A stretch of DNA of 64,000 bases from Obscuribacter phosphatis_A (GTDB lineage: Bacteria > Cyanobacteriota > Vampirovibrionia > Obscuribacterales > Obscuribacteraceae). The DNA lies in assembly GCA_017303615.1 (NCBI GenBank), contig JAFLCK010000019.1, positions 40,831 to 104,830 on the forward strand, given 5' to 3'. A program made the translations under genes and the position numbers. A model generated the notes under the pieces. That model made no database searches, was not told the DNA's origin, and saw nothing but the letters and a program-made list of their open reading frames with translations. Shown here piece after piece: positions 52,210-61,011 of the stretch (its first letter is position 1; every line of letters begins with the position of its first letter).

Positions 52210-52266
52210 TTGACAGTGTCGATTATCCGAGGTATAACACTGTTATGAAAAATAACAGTGTTATAC
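52210..52266 (+). promoter_or_regulatory. Near-consensus promoter with a double palindromic operator at tetR
   Basis: TTGACA (52210-52215), a 17-base spacer and TATAAC (52233-52238) form an almost ideal housekeeping promoter. Two 13-bp palindromes, ATAACACTGTTAT (52234-52246) and ATAACAGTGTTAT (52252-52264), lie 18 bp centre to centre. Together they make a perfect 15-bp inverted repeat with a 5-base spacer (52232-52266). They cover the -10 box, the predicted start of transcription and the tetR ATG at 52245. Binding of two repressor dimers would block the promoter. Confidence 0.85.
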
Positions 52267-52892
52267 AATCTTCGAAAAAGCAAGATCCTGAAGGCTCCGG
52301 CCAGTTCCGGAAGCGGCAGAAAGATAGCTTGCGTTTGAGTCTTCTTGAAACCGCCAGCCGCATGGTGGCGGAAGGCGGAGCCGAGTCTTTGAGCTTGCGC
52401 AAACTTGCCGAAGAGGTAGGTGCTTCCACAATGGTGGTCTACACTGCCTTCGGCAGCAAGGAAGGGCTGCTCGATGAGTTATGGAAAGAGGGTTTTAAGC
52501 GGCTTTGGGAAGTAGAAGAGGAGGCCCTGAAAGAGAGTGATCCTCTCAAGCGCTTGCGTGCTCTCGGTGCTGCTTATCGCCAGAACGCCCTTCGCAATCC
52601 TTCATTCTATAAGCTTGTTTTTGGTGGGCGACTGTCTTTAGGTAATCTCTCGCAAGAGATGGATGCCCAGCAGAGCTACGAGACCTTTATGGTCTTGGTG
52701 CAAACGATATCTGACTGCCAGAAGGCTGGGCTCTTGTCGAGCAAACTAAACGATATTGAAATTGCTGCCATGTTTTGGAGCACCGCCCATGGTGCAATTA
52801 GTCTTGAGCTGAGCGGTATGCTCAGCAAATGGGCTAATCCACAAGATATCTACAACTTGAACTTCGACAATCTACTTAGAGGTCTACAATAA
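52245..52892 (+). CDS. TetR-family transcriptional repressor
   Basis: The protein has about 215 residues. The N-terminal helix-turn-helix is LLETASRMVAEGGAESLSLRKLAEEVGASTMVVYTAFGSKEGLLDELW, followed by a ligand-binding helical domain with a TetR C-terminal-33/TetR_C-like pattern (FYKLVFGGRLS). The ATG at 52245 lies inside the operator and exactly where transcription should start, with no ribosome-binding site at normal distance, so the mRNA may be leaderless. A TTG at 52203 would be upstream of the -35 box and is rejected. It presumably represses itself and the FAD oxidoreductase gene that begins two bases after its stop. Confidence 0.92.
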   Translation: MKNNSVIQSSKKQDPEGSGQFRKRQKDSLRLSLLETASRMVAEGGAESLSLRKLAEEVGASTMVVYTAFGSKEGLLDELWKEGFKRLWEVEEEALKESDPLKRLRALGAAYRQNALRNPSFYKLVFGGRLSLGNLSQEMDAQQSYETFMVLVQTISDCQKAGLLSSKLNDIEIAAMFWSTAHGAISLELSGMLSKWANPQDIYNLNFDNLLRGLQ

Positions 52893-52894
52893 TT

Positions 52895-54511
52895 ATGTCT
52901 TTCGACTATGATGCAATCATAATTGGCTCTGGTATGGGAGCTTTGTCTGCGGCAAGTCTGCTGTCTCAATTGCGGGGGCAGCGTGTGCTTGTTCTCGAAA
53001 AGCACTTCAAAGTAGGTGGCTTCACCCATACTTTTAGTCGCCACGGTTATAAGTTCGATGTTGGTTTGCACTATGTCGGCGAAATGCAGCCAGGTAGTCG
53101 CTCTCGCCAGCTTTTTGATCTTGTCAGTGGGGGTGGTGTTGATTGGGCGCCTTTGCCTGAGATATACGATAAATTTGTCTATCCCGACTTTACTGTTTCG
53201 GCATCATCAAATCGAGCGGCATACATAGAAGAATTGCAAAGGCGCTTTCCCCATGAAAGAGCGGCGATTCTGCAGTATTTCAAAGATATCGATGCTGTTT
53301 GTTTGTCTGTTCAAACAAAGACTGCCGCTGGTTTCATGCCTAAGCTCATCGCCGGTCCTGTCAATGCCCTTAACAGCACGTTTAGAAAAATGGCGGTAGT
53401 TTCAACTGCTGATTATCTAAACGCCAATTTTAAAGATGCGAAGCTCAAAGCTGTTTTGGTCTCGCAGTGGGGTGACTATGGATTGCCGCCATCACTCAGC
53501 TCTTTTGCCATTCATGCACTTATCGCCACTCATTTTCTCAAGGGTGCTTTCTATCCCATTGGTTCTGCCGATGCAATCGCGCAGTCAATTGTGCCGATAA
53601 TCAAGAGAGCCGGCGGCAATGTGCTTGTTAATCATGGCGTCGACGAAATAGTCGTCAAAAATGGTGTCGCCTGTGGTGTTAGCGGTAAAACTCAAAACGG
53701 AGAGCCGTTTAGCTTCAGTGCTCGTCATATAATCTCGAATGCGGGCATATATCCGACTTTTAGAAAGTTGTTGCCGGACCTTTACAAGGCGCCCGTTCTA
53801 GGATTTTCAGACGATCTCGATGCTTCTTCCATCTCTGCCTATATAGGCTTTAAGCGCAGTCCATCTGAACTTGGCTTTCAGGGAGAAAATCACTGGTTGC
53901 ATACAAGTTACGACCATGATGCCGAGTATGCTGCCCGCAATAACCCTGAAGGTAAGCCAGGCTTCGCCTATTTGTCTTTTGCCTCGCTTAAAGATGCCCT
54001 TGCTGAAAAGCATACGGCTCAAGTGATTACAATCGCCAGCGCCGCGCCCTTCAGACATTGGCAAAATACTGCCTGGAAGAAGCGGGGGAGCGACTATGAA
54101 ATCTATAAGGAACGGTTGACCGAAAATCTCTTGAGTGTGATTGAGACCCACTATCCAGGCTTTAGAGACTTAATTGATTACTGCGAGCTTTCGACGCCGT
54201 TAACAGTTGAAAGTTTTACCGGTCATCCTGCCGGTCGAATCTATGGACAGCCTATGACACCGCAGGTAGTAGCAGCACGCTCCTTCCAGCCCGATACTCA
54301 CGTCAAAAATCTCTACCTTGCTGGAGCGGATTCTATGGCTCCCGGCATTATGGGCGCTTTCATGGGTGGTGTATTTTGTGCTGCGCGCATTATGGGTGCT
54401 TTCGGTTTGGCTGAAATTATGACCACTGCCTCCAGCCGCAAGTATACTGCAGTCGGCAAAGTAGAGGCAGCAGGGCGGCCGGCTAAACCAGAGTCTTTGC
54501 CAGTGCCTTAA
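52895..54511 (+). CDS. FAD-dependent oxidoreductase, carotenoid isomerase/retinol saturase-like
   Basis: The 538-residue flavoprotein has the dinucleotide-binding motif AIIIGSGMGALSAASLLSQL, the following VLVLEKHFKVGGFTHTF and KFDVGLHYVG. The C-terminal FAD motif NLYLAGADSMAPGIMGAFMGG is typical of phytoene desaturase, CrtISO and retinol 13,14-reductase-like proteins. The substrate is probably an isoprenoid or other polyene, but this is inference. It is co-transcribed with the TetR gene, so induction by its lipophilic substrate or product is plausible. Confidence 0.88.
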   Translation: MSFDYDAIIIGSGMGALSAASLLSQLRGQRVLVLEKHFKVGGFTHTFSRHGYKFDVGLHYVGEMQPGSRSRQLFDLVSGGGVDWAPLPEIYDKFVYPDFTVSASSNRAAYIEELQRRFPHERAAILQYFKDIDAVCLSVQTKTAAGFMPKLIAGPVNALNSTFRKMAVVSTADYLNANFKDAKLKAVLVSQWGDYGLPPSLSSFAIHALIATHFLKGAFYPIGSADAIAQSIVPIIKRAGGNVLVNHGVDEIVVKNGVACGVSGKTQNGEPFSFSARHIISNAGIYPTFRKLLPDLYKAPVLGFSDDLDASSISAYIGFKRSPSELGFQGENHWLHTSYDHDAEYAARNNPEGKPGFAYLSFASLKDALAEKHTAQVITIASAAPFRHWQNTAWKKRGSDYEIYKERLTENLLSVIETHYPGFRDLIDYCELSTPLTVESFTGHPAGRIYGQPMTPQVVAARSFQPDTHVKNLYLAGADSMAPGIMGAFMGGVFCAARIMGAFGLAEIMTTASSRKYTAVGKVEAAGRPAKPESLPVP

Positions 54512-54531
54512 TGGGCGGCATAGCGCTTAAA

Positions 54532-56043
54532 TTAGCGTTGGGCGCTTGCCTTGAGAATGGCTTCGGCACAGACCTTCATATGTTCTGCTTCCATCTCGCG
54601 ATAGGTAGCTGCCAGCAAGAGGGCATAGCCTTCTAAGCTATGAGCGACTTCGGGATGGTTGGGGCCAAGCGCTTTGGTGCGAATATCGAGAGCGCGCTTG
54701 TAGTATCCTTCCGCCTGGTCGAAGCGGCCATCGTGGCGCATTATCTCAGCCAAATAGTGCAGACAGGCAGCCACGTCTTGATGGTCCGGTCCGAGAGTTT
54801 CTTCTCTCAGTTTCTTGAGCTTGTTCAATAACTCTTCGGCTTCTTTGTATTTTGTCTGCTGCAAGTAGCATATTGTCAAGCTGTCCATGCAAGCCTGGGT
54901 ATCCGGGTGTTCAGCGCCGAGGGTTTCTTCACGCAGTTTTGAAAGCCTCTGCCAGAGCGGCTCAGCCTTTTGATAGCGGGCATTGTTGTGATACAAGCAG
55001 GCCAAATCCCATAGCCGGGCTTCGGCTTCGGGGCTTTTCTGACCGCGGCTTTGTTCGCAGATAGCCAGGGCTTCTTTGTAGAGATTCTCAGCCAAGAGAT
55101 ATTTGTTGTCAGACTGATGCACAAAGGCGATAGCGGCGATAATCTCAGCCACCTCAGGGCTCTGTCTGCCTTTGGCTCTTTCTCTGATGCCCATGGCTCT
55201 TTTGTAGAGTCTTTCGGCGTCGGCGAAACGTCCTTCATACAAATATGAGGAAGCCAAATTGATTATGCAGTCGACCACTTCCGGATGATTAGGAGCAAGG
55301 TTGATTTCTTTAAGGGCAAGCAGTTTTTCTAGATGTTTGCTGGTTGCCTTATGGTTGCCGTTTACTTGCGAAACTGCCGCCAGGCTTGTCAAAATGGGAA
55401 TGAGATCGGCATGGTCTGAGCCGATAGTGTTCTCTAAAATGCCCACAGCTTCGGTTAAAAGGGGCTCAGCTTCTTCATAGTTGGTTTCAGAAATACAGAT
55501 ATTGGCAATGTTATGCAGAATATCTCCCACTTCGGGATGTTCGCGACCTAGGGCTTTTTCTTTGATCGCCAAGGCTCGTTCGAATAAACCACGGGCTTCT
55601 TGGTTTTTTCCCTGCGCCGAATAAATCAGAGCCAGATTGTTGACTGATGTGGCCACTTCGGCATGGTCTTTGCCCAGCACCGCTTCATAAATTTCACAAA
55701 GCTTGCGGCAGGGGGCTTCGGCTTGGTCGTGCTTACCCTGAAAGAAGTAAAGTGCCGAAAGATTGTTGAGGCTTGAAACCACCGCATCGTCATGGGGTTT
55801 CAATAGCCTTTCTCTGATGCCAAGCGCCCGTTTGAAGTGCGGTTCCGCCTGGTCGTACTGCTCCATTTCAAAATAGAGTTCGCCCAGTCTATCTAAGCTG
55901 GTGGCGGTTGTGAGCTCATCTTGACCTCTTTCTGCCGAAGACAGGGCTGCCTTGAGCATGGTCTCGGCTTGCTCATAGTTGCCAGCTTCTATGGCTTGAT
56001 TGCCTTGGTCGAAGTAGCTTTTCCATTCCTTATTGATAGACAC
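54532..56043 (-). CDS. Soluble TPR protein, kinesin-light-chain type
   Basis: The 503-residue protein is built of eleven or so 42-residue TPR units of the kinesin-light-chain type, with the recurring core YxxAExLYKRALxIRExxLGxxHPEVAxxLNNLA. Variants include RALGIRERLLKPHDDAV, RALAIKEKALGREHPEV and RALDIRTKALGPNHPEV. There is no signal peptide, so it is cytoplasmic. It could be a partner of signalling or caspase-like proteins, as in other bacteria, but no such gene is adjacent. It converges on the FAD oxidoreductase. Confidence 0.9.
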   Translation of the reverse strand: MSINKEWKSYFDQGNQAIEAGNYEQAETMLKAALSSAERGQDELTTATSLDRLGELYFEMEQYDQAEPHFKRALGIRERLLKPHDDAVVSSLNNLSALYFFQGKHDQAEAPCRKLCEIYEAVLGKDHAEVATSVNNLALIYSAQGKNQEARGLFERALAIKEKALGREHPEVGDILHNIANICISETNYEEAEPLLTEAVGILENTIGSDHADLIPILTSLAAVSQVNGNHKATSKHLEKLLALKEINLAPNHPEVVDCIINLASSYLYEGRFADAERLYKRAMGIRERAKGRQSPEVAEIIAAIAFVHQSDNKYLLAENLYKEALAICEQSRGQKSPEAEARLWDLACLYHNNARYQKAEPLWQRLSKLREETLGAEHPDTQACMDSLTICYLQQTKYKEAEELLNKLKKLREETLGPDHQDVAACLHYLAEIMRHDGRFDQAEGYYKRALDIRTKALGPNHPEVAHSLEGYALLLAATYREMEAEHMKVCAEAILKASAQR

Positions 56044-56186
56044 GGCAGCTTCCTTAAGCGGTTAAAGAGATTCCCTACTAAATGTAATACCTGAGCGATA
56101 TTTATTTTAACCGTCTTTATAGCGGTCCATAATATTGGTTGTATTACTTACAACAGCTAATTTACTGATCTGAGTCGGGAGGACCT

Positions 56187-57581
56187 GTGGGCAATCTGGT
56201 TTTTGAGGCAAAATGTCAGTTTAAGGCGCCGGCGGCAGAAGTTTTTGCCTGGCATGAGGCGCCGGGGGCTTTTGCCCGTCTATCGCCGCCCTGGGTCGAT
56301 GTGCGTCTGGTTGAGCATTCGGGCGGCATTCGAGACGGCGCTCGCGTGGTTTTGCAAATCAATCAGGGACCGGTTGGTATACCCTGGGTTTTAGGTCACA
56401 AAGATTATGTGAAAGATGAGCAGTTTTGTGATTATCAGATCGCCGGGCCTTTTCAGTATTGGCAGCACGTGCATCGCATTGTCCCTCTTGCCGCCGATGA
56501 TGCCGCTCGTGAGCAGGGTTTTCAGTGCTTGTTGCACGACCGCATCGAGTTTAGCCCACCGCTGGGTTTAGCTGGAAAAATAGGCGGAGCCCTCTACGTT
56601 AAAGGCGAACTGAAGAGACTTTTTCGCTATAGGCATGCACTTTTGGCTCGCGATCTAGAGCTCAAGGCTCGCTATGGCCAAAAGAAATTGCGGGTCTTGA
56701 TATCGGGCTCTACTGGCATGATAGGTACCCATTTGAAGGCTCTTTTGCGTACCCAAGGGCACGAAGTCTATAGTTTGGTGCGGCGCCGATCTTCTAAGCC
56801 TGACGAGATTTTTTGGGATCCAACCAGCGAAGAATGCGAAGCTTTGCCGGGCGGCTTGGACGCCATTGTGCACCTTTGCGGTCGCAATGTCGCAGCCCGC
56901 CGCTGGAATGTCGAAGAAAAGCAGCTTATTTTTGAGAGCCGGGTGCGTTCGACCAATTTCCTCGCCAGATTGGTGGCAGATATGAAAGAACCCCCGGCTG
57001 CCGTGATTTTTGCATCTGCCGTGGGCTATTACGGCGACAGAGGCAGCGAGCCCCTGACCGAAGATTCTTCTTCCGGCGCAGGCTTTTTGGCTGATGTCTG
57101 CAAAAGCTGGGAAGAGAGCGCTGCACCTGCTGAAAAAGCGGGATGCCGTATTGCTTTTGCTCGCATTGGTGCGGTTCTAAGCCCTAAAGACGGCGCTCTG
57201 GGTAAACTTTTGCCAGTCTTTCTGGCTGGCGGCGGCGGACCGGTGGGCGACGGCAAGCAGTATTTTCCTTGGGTCTCAATAGAAGACGTCAGTGCCGGTA
57301 TTTATCATGCCATCGTCAGCAAGACATTGAGCGGTCCTTTCAATCTTGTTTCACCCCAGGCTGCGACAAATGGCGAGTTTGCCCGCACCTTTGCGCGAGT
57401 GCTGAGGCGACCTTGTCTTATGCCGGTTAAGCCGGCCATACTCAAGGCGGTCTATGGCGAAATGGCCGAAGCTTTGATTTTGCCTAGTCAAAGAGTCTTG
57501 CCGCAAAAACTGCAGCAAGACGGCTATGAGTTTTTAGATGCTGAAATGGGTAAGGCGATTAAATTGCAGTTGGGTTATTGA
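56187..57581 (+). CDS. SRPBCC domain fused to a TIGR01777-type SDR epimerase
   Basis: The first 165 residues form an SRPBCC (START-like) lipid-binding domain (FEAKCQFKAPAAEVFAWHEAPGAFARLSPPW; FQYWQHVHRIVP; HDRIEFSPPLG). From about 170 a Rossmann domain follows (RVLISGSTGMIGTHLKALL) with FASAVGYYGDRGSEPLTE, including the YxxxK-like region, and IARIGAVLSPKDGALGKLLP. This fusion is common in TIGR01777 proteins (YfcH relatives), whose substrate is not established. The GTG start has GGGAGG upstream. Confidence 0.9.
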   Translation: MGNLVFEAKCQFKAPAAEVFAWHEAPGAFARLSPPWVDVRLVEHSGGIRDGARVVLQINQGPVGIPWVLGHKDYVKDEQFCDYQIAGPFQYWQHVHRIVPLAADDAAREQGFQCLLHDRIEFSPPLGLAGKIGGALYVKGELKRLFRYRHALLARDLELKARYGQKKLRVLISGSTGMIGTHLKALLRTQGHEVYSLVRRRSSKPDEIFWDPTSEECEALPGGLDAIVHLCGRNVAARRWNVEEKQLIFESRVRSTNFLARLVADMKEPPAAVIFASAVGYYGDRGSEPLTEDSSSGAGFLADVCKSWEESAAPAEKAGCRIAFARIGAVLSPKDGALGKLLPVFLAGGGGPVGDGKQYFPWVSIEDVSAGIYHAIVSKTLSGPFNLVSPQAATNGEFARTFARVLRRPCLMPVKPAILKAVYGEMAEALILPSQRVLPQKLQQDGYEFLDAEMGKAIKLQLGY

Positions 57582-57873
57582 TTGATGAAACCTTTAGATG
57601 TAATTTTAGGTACTTGTAGTTTTGGGAGCGAAGTTGAAGACTCTTACACAGTAGCAACTGTTGTTTCTTGTCTTGATATTTAACTGGCGCTGAACCTTTG
57701 ATGGTTCTGGTATCATCGGTGACACTATGTTTGTGTAGGTAAGCTGAGGCGAGCGTGCAGACTTTGATGCCAAAAGTGCTTCCTCTAGCTGTGGCATAAG
57801 AAAATTTGGTATATATTCCTCAGAGTATACTTTCGAGTTAGATATCATTTCGGCTTGGGCGAGGTGCTTGATA

Positions 57874-59304
57874 ATGATTGATGGAGTCAGGCAAACAAAG
57901 CATTGGCAGCTATTGCCTGCGTTTGTTCTTATATCAGGACTCTTCTTCTTTGGTTTGAGTTCTAATGCCGCAGCTGCTGAAGTCGGCAAAGGCGATCACA
58001 GAGCCGCCGACAAGCCAATCCAAGACAAATGGGCCCTTATAGTCGGCATTAGCAATTTCAAGAATGGCAAGATTCCTCGCTTAAGCTATGCCGCCAAGGA
58101 TGCCGCCGACTTCTATCACTTTCTGGTTAATGACGCCGGCTTTCGACCAGACCATGTGCGTATTTTGCTTGACGATAAGGCTTCTCAAAGGCGGGTGATG
58201 TCCGAATTAGGCAGCAAGTTTCTAGCTCGCGTGGCCAAGCAAGGCGACCTTGTTGTGCTCTTCTTCTCTACCCATGGCAGTCCTGCTCAAATGGATTTGA
58301 GAGGGGATAATTATCTGGTTGCTTATGACTCAGATCCTGAAGATCTTTTTGCATCAGGTATTGAGATGCAACGAGTGCTGGATGCTACGAACAAGCGAGT
58401 TTTGACAGACCGGGTGCTATTGATTTTGGATGCTTGTCATAGTGGTGCTCTTAAGCCCGGCACTAAGGGCATGAAGAGAGCGGCCAATTTCGATGCTGAA
58501 GCTCTGGCCCAGGGCTCAGGTCAAATGGTCATTTGTTCTTCCAGTACTGATGAACAGTCATTTGAATCAAGGCGTTATAAAAACGGTGTCTTTACCAAGC
58601 ATCTTATAGACAGTATGAGAGACGGCGGCAATTCCAAAGATTTGTCTAAAGCCTTTGTCGAAACAAAAGAAAAAGTTTCGGCCGAAGTGTTGGAAGATAG
58701 GCAAATGCACCAGACCCCAGTTCTCAATAGTCAGTGGGATGGCAGAGCTTTAGTATTGGCTGCTGCCGCTGTTAGTCCGCGTGAAATTTCAAGCATAGTC
58801 AAGGAAGAGCTGGAGCCTGATAGTTCGGAGATGATAAAGAAAGTTTTGCCGTCCGTGCCATCTGGAGCCGAAAACCGCTCAGGTCTGTTGGAGAAAACAT
58901 CCAAGGTCTCAGTCTTAAGCGCTGAGGCTAAAGACGATATTGTTGGTGACGGCTCAGATAAACTAGTACTGAATAGCGAGTACTTTAGAGAAGATGGGGA
59001 CCCCAAGCAGCTTTTGCGGGCCTACAATGCAACTATCCGTGAGAATCCCCGGGACGCTCAGATATTTTACAAGCGCGCCTGTGTCTACATTCAGCTCAAG
59101 CAGTGGGTAGCGGCACACAATGATCTTGCTCATGCACAAAGAGTAGATCCTAATTCAGCAAAGATCTATCTTGCCCTTTCCTATGTTTTTCGCAGAATGG
59201 GCGATCCGGTTTCGGCGTCTAGAAGTATCGAACAAGCTCTCTTTCTTAATCCGAGTTTGCCTGCCGATAAAAAACTTCCTACCGTTATCGAGTTTGGCGA
59301 CTGA
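57874..59304 (+). CDS. Secreted caspase-like (C14) peptidase with C-terminal TPRs
   Basis: The 476-residue protein has a signal peptide (FVLISGLFFFGLSSNAAAA) and a caspase-fold domain (about 50-300). The catalytic His134 is in VVLFFSTHGSP and Cys188 in LILDACHSGAL, with WALIVGISNFKNGKIPRLSYAAKDA at the start. Metacaspase-type enzymes cut after Arg or Lys. A linker and two or three TPR units follow (AQIFYKRACVYIQLKQWVAAHNDLAHAQRVDPNS). The ATG at 57874 has GAGGTG 7 bases upstream. The 292 bases before it hold only a small hairpin (GAACC/GGTTC near 57693) and no other supported gene. Confidence 0.9.
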   Translation: MIDGVRQTKHWQLLPAFVLISGLFFFGLSSNAAAAEVGKGDHRAADKPIQDKWALIVGISNFKNGKIPRLSYAAKDAADFYHFLVNDAGFRPDHVRILLDDKASQRRVMSELGSKFLARVAKQGDLVVLFFSTHGSPAQMDLRGDNYLVAYDSDPEDLFASGIEMQRVLDATNKRVLTDRVLLILDACHSGALKPGTKGMKRAANFDAEALAQGSGQMVICSSSTDEQSFESRRYKNGVFTKHLIDSMRDGGNSKDLSKAFVETKEKVSAEVLEDRQMHQTPVLNSQWDGRALVLAAAAVSPREISSIVKEELEPDSSEMIKKVLPSVPSGAENRSGLLEKTSKVSVLSAEAKDDIVGDGSDKLVLNSEYFREDGDPKQLLRAYNATIRENPRDAQIFYKRACVYIQLKQWVAAHNDLAHAQRVDPNSAKIYLALSYVFRRMGDPVSASRSIEQALFLNPSLPADKKLPTVIEFGD

Positions 59305-59363
59305 GCCATGCTCAAAATATTGTGTTGGTAAGGCGAGTTAGTTGCTGCTTCCGGTGCGGCATT

Positions 59364-60161
59364 TCAGGGCTGGTGAATGGTCGGTTTGAAAGAGATGACC
59401 ACGATTGTGGCAATTATTGCCAGCACAATTACCACGACTGTGATAATCACTGCCACCGGCATGGTGCGCTGCAGGGCTTCTTCGGCTGTTTCCAAATGGG
59501 GTGGGGGTTCACCTTTGCCTCTCAGATTCTTTGCTTTTGAGCTTTCTTCCTCGGCGACCGGCAAATCGGTTGGATTGAAGCCTCTAATTTTTCCTACGGC
59601 AGCACCTTCGTTCAGTTCTTCCAAAGTATCCGGCAGGTCGGGCAGGCTTGTCAGCAAGTTATTGATGCGTACTTTTAGACCTTGCTCAAGATGCATGGCA
59701 CTTGCTTGACTGGCTGCATAGTCGAGCAGCGAATAGGTGCCATCGGTAATCTTGAGCAGTGCCTTGAGAGCTGGATAACCTTCAACAGATCCTTCTTCGA
59801 GAAGTAGTCTGGCGCCGTTTACTGTAGAGCCTTTACTGATCAGCAACTCCCCATCTATGTTGATGTCATGAGAGGCCAGCCTCAATACGGCATAGTCAGA
59901 CTTCTTATTTTTTGAGATTCCATAGAGAATCTCTTTAGTTGTGCGATTCTCCCAGACCTTGCCCGATTCTAGAGTGGGTTGTGGTGCCGGTTGACTGCTT
60001 TGCCCTTGTTCCACCGCTGTCTGGTAAGGCGAATCTGTCCTGGCAGACATTGCATCATGGTTTTGCTGATAATCGACTTGCCCGGATTCAAATCGAGACT
60101 GCTCCATATTTTCTTGCGGCTCTTCACTGGCGCTATATTGATCTTCTGGATACTGTGTCAT
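59364..60161 (-). CDS. Hypothetical tail-anchored protein with PATAN-like domain
   Basis: The 265-residue protein has a disordered Gln/Ser/Glu-rich N-terminus. A folded middle (about 68-165: KVWENRTTKEILYGISKNKKSDYAVLRL to ALLKITDGTYSLLDY) loosely resembles PATAN/DUF4388 domains. A C-terminal membrane helix (VAVIITVVVIVLAIIATIVVISF) leaves only a few residues outside, so it is a tail-anchored protein facing the cytoplasm. PATAN domains occur with two-component and roadblock proteins. It converges on the caspase-TPR gene. Confidence 0.72.
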   Translation of the reverse strand: MTQYPEDQYSASEEPQENMEQSRFESGQVDYQQNHDAMSARTDSPYQTAVEQGQSSQPAPQPTLESGKVWENRTTKEILYGISKNKKSDYAVLRLASHDINIDGELLISKGSTVNGARLLLEEGSVEGYPALKALLKITDGTYSLLDYAASQASAMHLEQGLKVRINNLLTSLPDLPDTLEELNEGAAVGKIRGFNPTDLPVAEEESSKAKNLRGKGEPPPHLETAEEALQRTMPVAVIITVVVIVLAIIATIVVISFKPTIHQP

Positions 60162-60221
60162 GCTCTAATCTGCTTGAAGGAGTGGAAATGATCCCGTATT
60201 TCTGAGCCAATTGCAAGATAG

Positions 60222-60995
60222 TTAGACCTTAAGGTCCAGCGTCACCGGGCAATGGTCTGAACCCATAACGTCGGCAAGAATACCGGCGCCGCTTATTTGG
60301 TCTTTCAAGAGCTCATTGACGAAGAAATAGTCTATGCGCCAACCAACGTTTCTTTCGCGAGCATTTGTGCGCATATGCCACCAGGTGTATTTGTCTTTAC
60401 CCTGGTCGAATTCTCTAAAGGTATCTATGTTGCCGGCTTTGACATATTTGTCCATCCAATCGCGCTCTTCCGGCAGAAAGCCTGATATCTTTTCGTTTTC
60501 TTTGGGACGGGCTAAATCTATTGGTTTGTGAGCTGTATTAAAATCACCGCACACTATGAGTTTTTTGCCTGCTTTAGTTTGCTTCTTTGCCCATTTGAGA
60601 AACTCAGTGTAGAAATCCATTTTGTAAGCGAGGCGATCTTCGTTGGCCGCGCCATTTGGAAAATAGATGTTGGCAAGAAGGAAATCGCCATAGTCGGCTA
60701 CGAGGGTACGCCCCTCGTCGTCGAAGCGCTTTACTCCGAAACCTTCTTGAACCGATATCGGTTCAATTTTGGTATAGATACCGACGCCGCTATAACCGCG
60801 TCTTTCGGCATGGGCAAAAAAGCTCTTGTAGCCCTTACGCTCGGTCAGTTCTGGGGTTAGCTGATCGGCACTAATCTTTGTTTCTTGTAAACCTAGAACA
60901 TCAGGTTTGAAGGTCTCGAACCAGTCGAAGAACCCTTTCTTACTGACAGCTCTTATTCCGTTAACATTCCACGATGTCAATTTTAACTTGCTCAT
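60222..60995 (-). CDS. xthA: Exodeoxyribonuclease III
   Basis: The 257-residue enzyme is an AP endonuclease and 3'-5' exonuclease of base-excision repair. It shows LKLTSWNVNGIRAV, the metal-binding Glu in VLGLQETKI, GYSGVGIYTK, NIYFPNGA, VCGDFNTAHKPIDL, VGWRIDYFFVN and the final MGSDHCPV with catalytic Asp-His. I chose the ATG at 60995 because the protein then starts MSKLKLTSWNVNG as usual; an in-frame start at 61148 would add 51 residues overlapping the divergent gene. No ribosome-binding site precedes the ATG and a TATAAT box ends six bases before it, so the mRNA may be leaderless. Confidence 0.95.
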   Translation of the reverse strand: MSKLKLTSWNVNGIRAVSKKGFFDWFETFKPDVLGLQETKISADQLTPELTERKGYKSFFAHAERRGYSGVGIYTKIEPISVQEGFGVKRFDDEGRTLVADYGDFLLANIYFPNGAANEDRLAYKMDFYTEFLKWAKKQTKAGKKLIVCGDFNTAHKPIDLARPKENEKISGFLPEERDWMDKYVKAGNIDTFREFDQGKDKYTWWHMRTNARERNVGWRIDYFFVNELLKDQISGAGILADVMGSDHCPVTLDLKV

Positions 60996-61001
60996 GGTCA
61001 A

Positions 61002-61007
61002 ATTATA
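61002..61007 (-). promoter_or_regulatory. -10 box of xthA, predicting a leaderless mRNA
   Basis: TATAAT on the minus strand ends six bases before the xthA ATG, placing transcription start at or beside the A of ATG. The -35 candidate CTGAAC at 17 bases is poor. The same six-base distance occurs at tetR. Confidence 0.5.
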
Positions 61008-61011
61008 GAAC

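Noticed and set aside
57606..57989. 127-codon minus-strand ORF before the caspase-like gene
   Set aside because: It overlaps the caspase gene's start and signal peptide, has no ribosome-binding site and no recognisable protein pattern.
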